A stretch of 64,000 nt of DNA, taken from NCBI GenBank assembly GCA_947243795.1, contig OX365943.1, forward strand, positions 682,001 to 746,000, given 5' to 3'. A program made the translations under genes and the position numbers. This stretch comes from Saccharomyces uvarum (taxonomy: Eukaryota; Ascomycota; Saccharomycetes; Saccharomycetales; Saccharomycetaceae). The notes below the pieces were generated by a model. That model worked only from the letters and a program-made list of their open reading frames with translations, made no database searches and was not told where the DNA came from. Of the stretch, positions 38,801 through 48,433 are shown in pieces (the first letter of the stretch is position 1; every line of letters starts with the position of its first letter).

Positions 38801-39506
38801 AAGACGATGATGATGCTACAACATTTCTTTTTGACGGGTTGAAGTACCTTGAAGCCGTTGTAGATGAACCAATAGAAGAAGTTGTAGATATTCTGCTCAC
38901 TGTAGGGAGCGTTGGAGCTATTCTTTCACCATTAAACAGGGAGTAGTCCTGTGACATTCTGTAATCTCTAGAAGATCTATTAGAAGTGGGAGATTTTTCC
39001 ATGGTGGATTTGGTAGGACTAAGCGAAAGAGAAATATATTTTGAATTCTTTCTTATGTTATCAGACCCGAGATTGACAAATGATGTTTTTTCGAGACTGG
39101 GTTCTCCCCCTATTGAATTTGTATCATGTTCAGATATGAGATGCTTTTCCTTGAAATCTTGTCCATTGCTAATGTGTTGAGCATCCGCGCTCTCATCGTC
39201 TTCGGAGCCTCTCTCACTGCTTGATCTAAAATTCAAATCCAGCCTACTCATCTTATGTCGTATTCTGCTTAGTTTGCTGTGTTTCTTGGTAGGTTTGAAT
39301 TCCCTAAGGTCTGCTTTATCTTCATCGTTCGGTGTATGCTCCTGTATTTCTGCTAATTGAATGAAAGGACTCCTATAAGTTTCATCTTCTCTGTTTTTGT
39401 CTTTGCTCCTTGAACCGTTAGTTCTGCCTTTTCTGTCACCATTCTTATCATTGCTATGCGACTGAAGAAACTTAAGTTTGATCAGTGATGAAATTGATTG
39501 ACTCAT
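35829..39506 (-). CDS. SYT1: Arf guanine-nucleotide exchange factor Syt1 (Sec7 domain)
   Basis: Exchange factor for Arf/Arl GTPases in Golgi traffic; in yeast it acts with Arl3/Arl1 at the late Golgi. The 1225-residue product starts MSQSISSLIKLKFLQSHSND. A long Ser/basic-rich N terminus (1-430) is followed by a Sec7 domain (about 440-620, with ALRKLLMFLELPKESQQIDR and YFITFSLLMLHTDYFNPNNK), an Asn/Ser/Pro low-complexity linker, and a PH-like domain split by an acidic insert (about 840-1090). The frame is open 32 codons further 5' but from a TTG, so the first ATG is used. Confidence 0.94.
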   Translation of the reverse strand: MSQSISSLIKLKFLQSHSNDKNGDRKGRTNGSRSKDKNREDETYRSPFIQLAEIQEHTPNDEDKADLREFKPTKKHSKLSRIRHKMSRLDLNFRSSSERGSEDDESADAQHISNGQDFKEKHLISEHDTNSIGGEPSLEKTSFVNLGSDNIRKNSKYISLSLSPTKSTMEKSPTSNRSSRDYRMSQDYSLFNGERIAPTLPTVSRISTTSSIGSSTTASRYFNPSKRNVVASSSSSSSVKFSPLHPIPIDSTPQTELAKQQDEIFKKRFGRRRSRTVDVFDYIKKNNAARNKTPLSPPPFIRTIDETNASVVTPEIMRSHSSLLSDDNNISSCSTNERDTGHSGHQRPSRSRSQSTSFVQNKSGKSKSTDNENYNGKLGLPHGSGHASVYNNTSNANSTIMGMSRRSSSIVNALSSFVNLRSPSLSSSKQQHLQHQHQLQQKLDISLNDLPPISTPEFGDSCKDFLIKLAPYGKFIGVILTEKEDDFRKNCLSYLLTNHFEFKNDPLDIALRKLLMFLELPKESQQIDRLIMEFSIVYYKSQKSFCKKMGIECTWLNSDQVYFITFSLLMLHTDYFNPNNKCKMTKHDFVDLVHNDKYSNGNEVPIDILAYFYENVTAKESPKFNYFVMSPMALDDSVFDKDAFDTNFAITLSSNSMYSPIDMIKKGSILSKESSISPNYYPLTTSTSGSGIVPSTTVSSGPPNTPAGNGTNLGVNNNNNTRPASNSISSYFSHNPSSGSSGNATLFQDDINIYSHILNDSLSDINLFSEVSKYWNKNAMKMDMLGKEEHRYEKCFGIMSGTKGGYLRFHRSQLNKLHLSNFEILNDDNRPGFKNSEYKYSKILQMGGIMNLGMPNKKFSIVNSGKIHWKKEFAILTSFGLLICDKMDWINPQMMKDPKSGTSNYIIDFKSGFSFVPGNMIDVYNGLFADSERESLGKSHFASLVLAYSDHFSAGSHTNNLTASTCNIKHDEKGFDSSSDEENDTRPIDSSSSGVDTESETDSVSSADAASNANVDKYKEDSSGEDDFSILHDEDGDCLLYLHTCHRNFIWKCANKYERDNWIDSINLFSAYDGCYVEIGSIANTICNKRKITVSQRLESLNLIKKEKCEKLKKCERTLMLLGKCVPISTKTRTDMINSIRQLAVRMDWLVYEIKRNELFMGVIKDVTHKLQVGKDELHYDTEVKKDQGGDRDSDVIDIDKSFLFNEDSLQECVNDSSGDDSNNE

Positions 39507-40194
39507 TATGATAAGTGTGTGGGATAGATTGAAGAATTCGTGTATCTGAATACTTAGACAAATACAACCTTTGAGTAAGATGAGATAGACAAATTGGAAC
39601 AAAGGATATATAAAATAAGCTTGGTTATTTCCAACGGATCTGAAGTGCTGTATTTGTTGTTAATATTCTTAATATACTTTTCCCGTTGATAGTCTGTATC
39701 CTGTGATTCTGTTAACTTGGTTTTATTAAAAGGCAACTTTCAAAGTAAATATATAAAGGGACGGTTTGAATGCAAATTAGGCAGATAGTGTTTTATGATG
39801 AAGAATAATGAACCTAGCCACCATTTTCTTTTCATTCCCTATATTACTTTTTGGAATATTTTCAACATCTCCTTTACGCCAAAGCCAAGAAAAAAAGGAC
39901 GAGATGGCCTGTGGTTTTCAATGCACATAATGATAACTTCTCAAGAGAAAATGGAAGCAAACATTAATTGTTAATCTTCTACCCTTGTAAGCGCCATCAG
40001 AGTTTTTTTAGAGTATTCTTCAAATAATTGATTACTTTCCAGCATTTACCACTCCGCCTCCTAATAGTTATATCAGAGTGCTATAAATTTTGTCCAACAG
40101 TAGAAAATAGCGAAATTTTGCTTTTGAGTTGATATTGAAGATATAGTCTTAATCTAATATAGAACCTATCGACATTCTGAACAAATTTTAAAGA
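39507..40194. other. Divergent SYT1/YPR097W intergenic region
   Basis: A 688-bp AT-rich spacer with two divergent promoters. S. cerevisiae has a small annotated frame, YPR096C, in this interval; here I see no ATG-initiated frame of 60 codons or more on either strand. No RNA gene or LTR end was recognised. Confidence 0.5.
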
Positions 40195-43100
40195 ATGGCC
40201 GGTCAAAACGAACAGGTTTTGAATCCAACCGAAGAACACTACTTAAAAAGAGAGTTACTTCGATTTCAACTGGAGTATGAAATGGAAGGGCTAGATGATC
40301 GGTTTGCCCTAAGGAAGTTTGGGTATCCCTTCTCGCCAAATGATCCAAAAGCTTCGGAGCCCACTTTTGATCACAATTCATCATCAATGCCCAGTGGCAA
40401 AGGGAATTTTAGCGTGAATTATCCCATGTTGAGTTATGTTTTACAAGAATTCATATCTACTTTTCCTTTACTTTCAACCAACCTATCGGTTGATGAAAAG
40501 TTTTGGCAGAGCAAAGTTCAAGTATTTTTCGAGCATTTTATGAGTCTTGGTTTTAGTGAAAGTTATGACAGAGAAGAAGCTTCAAAAAGGAGAAAAATTT
40601 CGAAAAAGTTATCAAAGGTTATATTATTGCTTTTTAATTCTGGGGTAGGGTCCTCTCAAGAGCAAGCGTATTATAATGAGGATAAATTTGTTTTACAATC
40701 GGGCCAAGCTAGGAAAAGATCCAATATTGAAAAATTTGCGATGCCAACTAGAGACAATTTGGAGAATTTGTTAACTAACGAATCTATTTTTATCAATGGT
40801 TGGGATATCAATATCATATCCGTGTTTAACAAGAATCCACGGAAATCTAACGCTAAGACAGATATTGATAGGCCTCCTAAACATAAACCGATTTCAAGTT
40901 CTAAAAGCTACGGCATGAAGTCGTTGGCATCCACTTCTAAATGGATGAAGAATACGTTCAACAGTACTATCAACAGTACGATAAATAGTATGCCGGAATC
41001 CTCGGCATCTTTATTTTCTAAGCTATCTCTTGGCGTGCCTTCATCCAAAGGCGGTAGATCTAGAAAGCATCATTCTTTCTTGATAAAAATTAAGAAGCAA
41101 GAAAACAATGATGGTAAAAACAGTGGAGATAACAACGAAAATGGGTCTGAATATTGTTATATTTCCAAAACTTACAATGATTTCAAAAAATTATCTCACG
41201 ATTTGAAGTCTGAATTTCCAGGTAAGAAATGTCCTCGTTTACCTCATAGAAACAAGAAAGTCACATCGATGGTGACTAAAACTGAAGTTCTACGCAATAG
41301 CCGATCTAAGGCCACAACGCGAGAAAGAATTGTTAATACCTTCGACACCGATATTCAATCTGCATCGGATTCGGAAACGACTACTGAATCATCTGTTATC
41401 GAAGCAACTCTTACTGAAAAGGATACTGAAACTTTGAAGAAAAATATCCTAAACGAAATCAAAGAAGAAGAAAATGCTGAGGAAGAAGACGAAGACGAAG
41501 AAGGTGAGGAAAGTGATTTTGACGAATACAAAGATGCGTCGGATTCAAAAGTCAATACTTTGGTGGGCGAAAAAATGAGAACTTCACTAAGGCAATACTT
41601 AAGAAGTTTGTGCAAAGACTTGGAGGTTTCTCAAAGTGTCTCTCTTCATCGGTTCTTCTTAAGTGGACCCAAACTAGAAAAGAAAAGTTTAGATCCAAAA
41701 ATAGCTGAGGATATCAAAAACAGAGCTCTGATTGATGTTAGTAATTTGGAGAATCAAGTACGCTTCCAACAAATGGCATTGGAGAAATCCTTAAAATTGC
41801 AAGATTCAATGAAAGATTTCAAGACCTCCTTATTAAAAGACGAGAAATACTTGTTGAGTCTATTAGGAGAAATCAAGAATAACACGAAAGTTGAGAATCT
41901 CTCACCACTTTTACAGGACTTTGTTGAATGGTGTAAAATCTATATTTCCTCGATGATCTATCAGATGTTTTTGGGTAATGATAACAGTTATGAGCTTTAT
42001 ACTCAAATTAGGCGGTTACATAAGCTCATGCCATACACGGTAATGGGACAAATCATGAAATTCACCAATCCAATTGCGGTTATGAGGGGAATGATTGAGT
42101 TATTCATGGCTCAACCCTTTGGTGGACATTCCCTTCTACAAACGATGTTCTCTACAATATTAACAGATGATTTGAAAACTCAAAAAGTGGCCATAAGAGA
42201 ACTAGAAAATAAAGTTTCTGAGATGGACCCAGGTGCTCCAGATGTGATTAAGTGTTTGAAAGATTTTATTTTTTATAATGATACCAAGGATAAAGACGAC
42301 TCTAGACATTTTACTATGGATGCAGTCAATGTGGAGGCAGAATCTATGAATATGCCTGTACCATTGATTATATTGATGAAAAGTGCATCTGCAAACTTAA
42401 TTTCAGATGACGTTGCCGCAGGACTGATTGAATCCTACTCTTCGTGGAAACTACAAAGAGAAGATATGGGCACGATAGTTGAGACTGACGAAGACCACAC
42501 AGGTATCTATTTTGCACATGTTAAAGATTTATTGCAATTGTATATAAAAGAGCATGATAAACGGCTGATGAGGCAATTATGGCAGGATCCTGAATTAACT
42601 CAAATGCTAAAGGCGATAGTTACAATGATTTACGAGCCAATGGTCAAGATTTTTAAAATTGCAAGAATGGATGTTGCATTAAAGAATTATGAAAAATTTA
42701 TGAGCGATTTGATCAAGCTAGTTGATGATGTTATTAATGGACAATTGGGTGTTTCTACACAATTCAACATTGTTGAAGGAATCCATAATTTAGTGACTAA
42801 ACATCAAGACGCCTTTTTTGAGTTTATACACGATGTTTATTTAAACGATTCGGAAGGCATTTTTGAAGGTTTTATTACTTGGATTACCACGATCGTGAAA
42901 TTTTTGCAAAAGAGCAAATTTGGAGAACCTAGTGAAAGAATCGACTTGAACAATTTAATTTCTAGCGATGACGTCGATATCGATGTTAAACTGCTGAAGA
43001 TTCAAGTCAATGATGTTCTTAACAAGAAAATAAATGCAAGAAAATTATACAAGAAATTACTAGATTCAAAAGTTAAACAAGGGGCCAAGCAGAATAATAA

Positions 43101-43383
43101 GCATGCAACAAGTATGCTCCAAAGAAATTGGGATGATATTAACTCACTAGTAATGCCATCAAGCTCTGGATCATTTGGCCTCGGGGATGGCGATTTGGTA
43201 GACTTGGATCTTGATGCAGGCGATTACGATTTTCTACATAAAGAGAATGAAGCTGAATTGGAAAAGGAATATCAAGATCTGTTGAATCATGTTATTGACG
43301 AAAGTGAAATTGATAAACTGAGATCACAAGTTTTCGCACAAAAATTGAAGAAGTATCTAGAGGCGCAAGTAGCTAAAAAGTGA
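40195..43383 (+). CDS. LEC1: PX-domain protein (YPR097W orthologue, named Lec1)
   Basis: Large phosphoinositide-binding protein reported to act at lipid-droplet contacts and affect ergosterol distribution. In the 1062-residue product, an N-terminal conserved helical domain covers about residues 10-180 and a basic Ser-rich linker follows. The PX domain starts near 290 (HHSFLIKIKKQENN, YNDFKKLSHDLKSEFPGKKC, PRLPHR) and is interrupted by an acidic insert (about 400-450) before its last helix. A long helical C-terminal domain (about 560-1060) of DUF3818 type follows. No transmembrane helix. Full length compared with S. cerevisiae (1073). Confidence 0.9.
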   Translation: MAGQNEQVLNPTEEHYLKRELLRFQLEYEMEGLDDRFALRKFGYPFSPNDPKASEPTFDHNSSSMPSGKGNFSVNYPMLSYVLQEFISTFPLLSTNLSVDEKFWQSKVQVFFEHFMSLGFSESYDREEASKRRKISKKLSKVILLLFNSGVGSSQEQAYYNEDKFVLQSGQARKRSNIEKFAMPTRDNLENLLTNESIFINGWDINIISVFNKNPRKSNAKTDIDRPPKHKPISSSKSYGMKSLASTSKWMKNTFNSTINSTINSMPESSASLFSKLSLGVPSSKGGRSRKHHSFLIKIKKQENNDGKNSGDNNENGSEYCYISKTYNDFKKLSHDLKSEFPGKKCPRLPHRNKKVTSMVTKTEVLRNSRSKATTRERIVNTFDTDIQSASDSETTTESSVIEATLTEKDTETLKKNILNEIKEEENAEEEDEDEEGEESDFDEYKDASDSKVNTLVGEKMRTSLRQYLRSLCKDLEVSQSVSLHRFFLSGPKLEKKSLDPKIAEDIKNRALIDVSNLENQVRFQQMALEKSLKLQDSMKDFKTSLLKDEKYLLSLLGEIKNNTKVENLSPLLQDFVEWCKIYISSMIYQMFLGNDNSYELYTQIRRLHKLMPYTVMGQIMKFTNPIAVMRGMIELFMAQPFGGHSLLQTMFSTILTDDLKTQKVAIRELENKVSEMDPGAPDVIKCLKDFIFYNDTKDKDDSRHFTMDAVNVEAESMNMPVPLIILMKSASANLISDDVAAGLIESYSSWKLQREDMGTIVETDEDHTGIYFAHVKDLLQLYIKEHDKRLMRQLWQDPELTQMLKAIVTMIYEPMVKIFKIARMDVALKNYEKFMSDLIKLVDDVINGQLGVSTQFNIVEGIHNLVTKHQDAFFEFIHDVYLNDSEGIFEGFITWITTIVKFLQKSKFGEPSERIDLNNLISSDDVDIDVKLLKIQVNDVLNKKINARKLYKKLLDSKVKQGAKQNNKHATSMLQRNWDDINSLVMPSSSGSFGLGDGDLVDLDLDAGDYDFLHKENEAELEKEYQDLLNHVIDESEIDKLRSQVFAQKLKKYLEAQVAKK

Positions 43384-43833
43384 GCCTTTTATAGTCAGCT
43401 GTTGTAATTTTTTTTTCCGTGATTATATAGTTAAAATATGAAACCACTGTTTATACTTATGACAAGAAGGTATATAGTAACAAAAAAAGAACTGAGATGG
43501 TACATGGTCTCCTCAGAAAGTGGAAGTATGGCGCTATCATAGTTTAAAAAATAACATAAAAGCGCATGGCTACAAAGCTATTATTGTGAAATTAAAAGCT
43601 TTTATTTTCGTTATTGTCGGCATTTATGTGTCTTTTAACCCTCAAGTGCTTTCTACCATAGAAGTTGATTCGCAGGCTCAATATGATAAGAAGTTTGTAA
43701 CATCACCGAGCTTTTTTAACTGGTAAGAGTAGATTTAAAAGTAATTTCAACCATATATAAATCACCAAAACATAAACATAAACTAAGAAAGAGAAACTTG
43801 GTTACTTAAACATAATGTATAGTCGTATAGTAA
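43384..43833. other. YPR097W-TMH18 convergent spacer with an ATG-less membrane-protein-like frame
   Basis: A 450-bp spacer between convergent genes. On the plus strand 43520-43726 is open for 68 codons (opened by GTG), coding a basic segment, a hydrophobic stretch (LKAFIFVIVGIYVSF) and a polar tail ending SPSFFNW. The frame has no ATG. A separate 34-codon ATG frame (43438-43542) overlaps its start in another frame. See findings. Otherwise nothing seen. Confidence 0.4.
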
Positions 43834-44421
43834 TTATTTTGGAATTTTTCTTAATAACCCCCCTGACAAACAGACACCGTAGGCAAGCATGCCGCACACG
43901 TTTGAAAGGTTAAATAAAAGACTCAACCCGTGAGACTTTCCAAATTCTTTACGTAGTACAGAGTCCTTTGCTTCTAGTTCATCGCCAGAGTATTTTTTAG
44001 CGGCATCTTTTCTCATTTCTTTGACTCTATGGGTCCAGGGTAATAGCCAGAATAGATTAGTTAATCCACTAACGGAAGCCACCACCAAAGAGGTTAATGG
44101 CGCGGTAGTCAGAGCAATTGGAGCGGTGAGAGCTAGGATGACAGGCGAGGCAGCTTGCATCCGGAAAAAGTATGGAAATATCTTGTTCTGCAACGCAGAA
44201 AACTGCTCCTTTTCAAGCACCTTGAATGCGATTGGAGCAGCTACATAAGAATAAAACGTTGTTCCTCCAAATCTGAAAAAAATCAAGTTGTTGCATATAA
44301 AAATTGTTAGTGTCCTGATATTAAGCAATCATAAACGATTGGAACACATCTAAGAGCCACTGAGCGATACATACACGAAGGAATAAAAAAGCAGATGAGC
44401 GGTAGTCTTGGCTAGACACAT
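43834..44421 (-). CDS. TMH18: TMEM205-like mitochondrial membrane protein, one intron
   Basis: Four-helix DUF4149/TMEM205-type protein of the mitochondrial outer membrane. Two exons: 44375-44421 (starting [15 protein letters not shown]) and 43834-44272, joined in a Val codon (gt|a). The 102-nt intron (44273-44374) has 5' splice site gtatgt, branch point cactaac (44306-44312) and 3' site ttttcag. The spliced product is 161 residues, equal to S. cerevisiae YPR098C, with hydrophobic helices at about 11-33, 55-75, 78-98 and 138-156. An unspliced frame opening at 44328 reads through part of the intron and should not be taken as the gene. Confidence 0.93.
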
Positions 44422-44676
44422 AATAGATATTGAGATTATTGGCGTAGTGTGGAGTATCGGTTATCTAATATCACTCGAACAACTTCCTGCAAATCCCTTA
44501 AATAGTATAGTTTCTTTAAGTTTATCGCGCAATACGTTGAGGGGTCTTTCCGTATTTTTCGGACGGGAAAAGCTCAATAAGAGCTACGGTAAATCAAAGC
44601 TTCTTTTTAACAAGGGATTTGTCTACGTGCTAGTTACAGACGCCATTTTGTTCAAGGAACACCAGAGGGCGCATAG

Positions 44677-45105
<429 letters not shown>

Positions 45106-45384
45106 CTTTTGGTATATAGAAAAAACACCGGACCAGTGTGAATTGGTATTCATGTATATATAGTTTGGACGACTAAGAAACTCAATATTCAAGATCCGAA
45201 TAACCTTGACAATTCTATCAATATTGTCCTATTATTATATTTCGTAATCTTCTTAATATGTTACCCGCTTTGGGGTCTAAGTGAATGTGCAACTTATACT
45301 ATTAATATACCATAATGAATGAAAAATACTGATGATGATATGGGATAGAAGAGCAACAGCCGAATACTGTCTTGTTTAAACATA

Positions 45385-45981
45385 ATGAACAATTTTAAAA
45401 TTATAGACAGAAAAGAAATACCTGCTAGTCTTAGCGAGAAAATTGATGGGTTAGTACAGAAAGAATTTGCAAGAACGGAAAAAGAGCATGTTCATCCAGA
45501 AGTACAAGATATAATTGTCAAGGGCAAGGGTCCTAGTAAAAGTATCAAGGGGCTTCCGGAGGAATTGTACAGTAAATACCTACAACAGTGTCATAATGAA
45601 AAGAAGCGACCTTTGGACGATGATGATGATACTTTTTTCATGCAAGAATACAAACGCCAATATCCCAGGATAGATACTTCTAGATACGTACCGCAGGGGT
45701 CTGCTGACGTCAATCTATTAGGGATAACGGACTCCTACTTGAAACATCAGGAGTTAACTTTAAGTACGCTTCTGCCGCGGACTATGTCGAACCAGTGGAT
45801 GATCAATAATGATCAAATTCAACAAACGGCTGAGATAGTGGAGGAGATGAGCAGTCAGCAAAGGAAACAAATACGTAACTTGGAAATATACAGAGAGAAG
45901 TTGCAACACCGATACGAGTCTACGTTTTCACAAATGAAACAGCAATACAAGGAAAAAGTATTGAACCATCTACCACAGTAA
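45385..45981 (+). CDS. SNT309: Prp19-complex splicing factor Snt309
   Basis: Small subunit of the NineTeen complex that stabilises Prp19 interactions during spliceosome activation. The 198-residue product has a conserved middle (QYPRIDTSRYVPQ, LLGITDSYLKHQELTLSTLL) and a C-terminal helical region of BCAS2/SPF27 type (about 140-195). It differs at many positions from the S. cerevisiae protein as I remember it and has about 23 more residues at the C terminus (HRYESTFSQMKQQYKEKVLN). Placement is by synteny (YPR101W) and the conserved core. Confidence 0.9.
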   Translation: MNNFKIIDRKEIPASLSEKIDGLVQKEFARTEKEHVHPEVQDIIVKGKGPSKSIKGLPEELYSKYLQQCHNEKKRPLDDDDDTFFMQEYKRQYPRIDTSRYVPQGSADVNLLGITDSYLKHQELTLSTLLPRTMSNQWMINNDQIQQTAEIVEEMSSQQRKQIRNLEIYREKLQHRYESTFSQMKQQYKEKVLNHLPQ

Positions 45982-46100
45982 AAATACGGGCATACTCATC
46001 TGAAGCCTTAAGGGTTAAAACCCAAAATTGATTAGTTAATTACATAAAAACATAGATATGAGCTACATAAATGTATGAGATTTTCACAAACTAATTAAAA

Positions 46101-46625
46101 TTATTTGTCCAAAACATCAGCATCGTACTTTTGCTTGAACCAAGAGACAGTGTCTTCCTTAGTGGTTTGGTGAGAGTTACCAACGGTACCCTTACATCTC
46201 TTTCTTCTGGCGACTCTGGCACCTGGTCTGTTAATGACAACGTAGAAATCCATACCGAAAATACCAATGGATGGGTCGTACTTGATACCCAAATCGATAT
46301 GTTCGTCAATACCGAAACCGAAGTTACCAGTAGCAGAGAAGTTTCTGTCTCTCAATTGGTATTCCTTGACCTTCAAACCTCTTTCCAAGATTTCTTCAGC
46401 CTTTGGACCTCTGACAGTGACGTGAACGGCAATCTTTTCGTTTCTTCTGATACCGAAAGTTCTGACGGTGTATCTAGCCTTGGATTGAACTGGGGTTTGA
46501 CCAGACAATTGCTCTAGAACCTTGGAGGCTCTGGTCAATCTGTCACCAGATTCACCGACGGAAATGTTCAAGACCAATTTCTCGATCTTCAAGTCACGCA
46601 TAGTGTTTTGAGCTTTAGCAGACAT
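46101..46625 (-). CDS. RPL11A: 60S ribosomal protein uL5 (L11)
   Basis: Large-subunit ribosomal protein, part of the 5S RNP with 5S rRNA and uL18. The 174-residue product contains the family segments [20 protein letters not shown] and [17 protein letters not shown] and the basic [10 protein letters not shown]. Codon bias is strong. By synteny this is the RPL11A (YPR102C) copy; the RPL11B protein is nearly identical in S. cerevisiae, so position decides. No intron. Confidence 0.97.
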   Translation of the reverse strand: MSAKAQNTMRDLKIEKLVLNISVGESGDRLTRASKVLEQLSGQTPVQSKARYTVRTFGIRRNEKIAVHVTVRGPKAEEILERGLKVKEYQLRDRNFSATGNFGFGIDEHIDLGIKYDPSIGIFGMDFYVVINRPGARVARRKRCKGTVGNSHQTTKEDTVSWFKQKYDADVLDK

Positions 46626-46986
46626 CTTTGGCTATGTTTGTATGTTCTTGGTTTACTTTTTCATTCAAGGAACAGAATAAAACGTAACCTAAATCATAAG
46701 TAAAAAATATTGGCCTAAGACATCATTCAAATAATACTACTATTCATCAAACAATGAAACTTTGCATTAACTGAATACTAGGTAAGTGATCTTTGCTCAA
46801 TGCTACAATGGTCCTCTACAGATGAAAAAAACTGATCACGTGGATGTGAGTCCATTACCCGTAAAAAGCAAGCCTTATTTTGCGTCGGTCTCCAAGTCTG
46901 GTAGATTCCAACCTAGAATCCCACTTCATCAAAATCTTATAATTCTCCGAAGGCGTTCATTTTTTGTTTACAATCTTAATTACAAG

Positions 46987-47011
46987 CCCATACATATTGA
47001 GGTACGGATGT
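46987..47011 (-). promoter_or_regulatory. Paired Rap1-like sites upstream of RPL11A
   Basis: cccatacat (46987-46995) is the core of one Rap1 site. The reverse complement of 47001-47011 reads acatccgtacc, close to the Rap1 form ACATCCGTACA. Two closely spaced Rap1 sites 360-390 bp upstream of the ATG are typical of yeast ribosomal-protein promoters. Both are imperfect matches, so binding is inferred. Confidence 0.55.
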
Positions 47012-47072
47012 TGAAATACAGTCTCGGAAGGTACTAAACCGGGTAAGGCGTAATTTGGGAAAACTGCAAAAG

Positions 47073-47081
47073 GGTGGCAAA
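47073..47081 (+). promoter_or_regulatory. PACE (Rpn4) element of PRE2
   Basis: ggtggcaaa is a perfect match to the proteasome-associated control element bound by Rpn4. It lies 142 bp upstream of the PRE2 start codon, a typical distance. Confidence 0.88.
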
Positions 47082-47222
47082 ATAACGAGTAGCTCTCCCT
47101 CAAAGTGTATGATGACAATAGTAAAGAGGAAGTTAATTGTTGGGCATTCGAGGTTGGACAAAACGTTGCACTGGTGCTTTTAAGTTAGAAGGATATAAAG
47201 ATAAAAGGAACGAATATAAAAA

Positions 47223-48086
47223 ATGCAAGCCATTGCCGATAGTTTTAGCGTACCAAACACTTTGGTAAAGGAACTCCAGTACGACGATGAACAGAATTTA
47301 GAAAACGACTTTGTAACAGGTGCATCCCAATTTCAACATTTGGCACCAACACTTACGGTTCCACCAATTGCGTCTCCACAGCAGTTTTTGAGGGCACATA
47401 CGGATGATTCGCGAAACCCAGATTGTAAAATCAAGATTGCTCATGGTACTACTACTCTAGCATTCAGATTTCAAGGCGGTATTGTGGTGGCAGTAGATTC
47501 TCGTGCTACCGCCGGTAATTGGGTTGCTTCTCAAACAGTGAAGAAGGTTATTGAGATTAACCCATTTTTATTGGGTACAATGGCTGGTGGTGCGGCAGAT
47601 TGTCAATTTTGGGAAACTTGGTTAGGTTCTCAATGTAGGCTACACGAATTAAGAGAAAAGGAGCGTATATCCGTTGCTGCTGCATCCAAGATTTTAAGCA
47701 ATTTAGTATACCAATACAAAGGTGCTGGCTTATCCATGGGTACGATGGTTTGCGGATACACTAAAAAGGAAGGTCCAACCATCTATTATGTCGATTCAGA
47801 CGGTACAAGATTAAAAGGTGACATATTCTGTGTCGGTTCAGGTCAAACATTCGCATATGGTGTCCTGGATTCTAACTACAAATGGGATCTATCCGTTGAA
47901 GATGCTTTATATTTAGGTAAGAGATCGATCTTAGCTGCGGCTCATAGAGATGCTTTTTCTGGTGGTTCCATAAACTTATACCACGTTACCGAAGAGGGTT
48001 GGATATATCACGGTAATCATGATATTGGTGAAGTATTCTGGGAAATCAAAGAAAAGGAAGGGTCTTTTAATAATGTCATTGGCTAA
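47223..48086 (+). CDS. PRE2: 20S proteasome beta5 subunit (chymotrypsin-like)
   Basis: Catalytic beta5 subunit of the 20S proteasome, cleaving after hydrophobic residues. The 287-residue precursor has a 75-residue propeptide and the self-processing site [10 protein letters not shown], making Thr76 the N-terminal nucleophile. The conserved core follows: [20 protein letters not shown] with the catalytic Asp and the region of the active Lys, then [17 protein letters not shown]. Length equals the S. cerevisiae protein. A PACE box precedes it. Confidence 0.98.
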   Translation: MQAIADSFSVPNTLVKELQYDDEQNLENDFVTGASQFQHLAPTLTVPPIASPQQFLRAHTDDSRNPDCKIKIAHGTTTLAFRFQGGIVVAVDSRATAGNWVASQTVKKVIEINPFLLGTMAGGAADCQFWETWLGSQCRLHELREKERISVAAASKILSNLVYQYKGAGLSMGTMVCGYTKKEGPTIYYVDSDGTRLKGDIFCVGSGQTFAYGVLDSNYKWDLSVEDALYLGKRSILAAAHRDAFSGGSINLYHVTEEGWIYHGNHDIGEVFWEIKEKEGSFNNVIG

Positions 48087-48433
48087 CTCGAATCGTCATG
48101 CATATATATATATATATATATTAATGATACATTATTCTCTCAAGGGCGCCAAGTAGCAACTAGGCAGACCGGTTTTTCTATTGAAGGTAGTAGTCAAGTT
48201 TCAAATCCCATCTTTCCACAATTACATTTATATTTCTATATAGGTATATGTTATAGTATTGTTGTTAGTGGGGTAGAGATTATCAATGCAAAAGGGTTGA
48301 CCGAAGTTAAGTGAGGTAAATAAGGACCGTGAGAGAGATGAAAAGGTGGAAATAATGTAAAGAAAAATAGAATGCCAATAATACAAAACAAAAATAATAC
48401 ATACACAGGCTCACATATTCTGTTAGTCTAAAT
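48087..48433. other. PRE2/FHL1 convergent spacer with a TA microsatellite
   Basis: A 347-bp spacer between convergent genes. A short (TA)n microsatellite runs 48102-48120, just after the PRE2 stop, and may contribute to 3'-end formation, since TA-rich efficiency elements are typical of yeast terminators. Nothing else seen. Confidence 0.6.

Larger units (their letters stand above)
46626..47222. promoter_or_regulatory. Divergent RPL11A/PRE2 promoter region
   Basis: A 597-bp region between a ribosomal-protein gene and a proteasome gene. It carries two Rap1-like sites (46987-46995 and 47001-47011) in the zone expected for RPL11A and a perfect PACE box (47073-47081) for PRE2. A plus-strand open frame (46786-47037) across it is taken as chance because it overlaps these motifs. 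Confidence 0.7.

Noticed and set aside
43438-43726. A small intron joining the 43438 ATG frame to the 43520 frame
   Set aside because: The candidate donor (gtatat), the branch-point-like tagtaac and the acceptor (ctcctcag) would give an intron under 50 nt with donor and branch point almost overlapping, too short for yeast splicing.
46786-47037. Plus-strand open frame of 83 codons between RPL11A and PRE2
   Set aside because: It overlaps the paired Rap1-like sites of the RPL11A promoter and has no recognisable domain.
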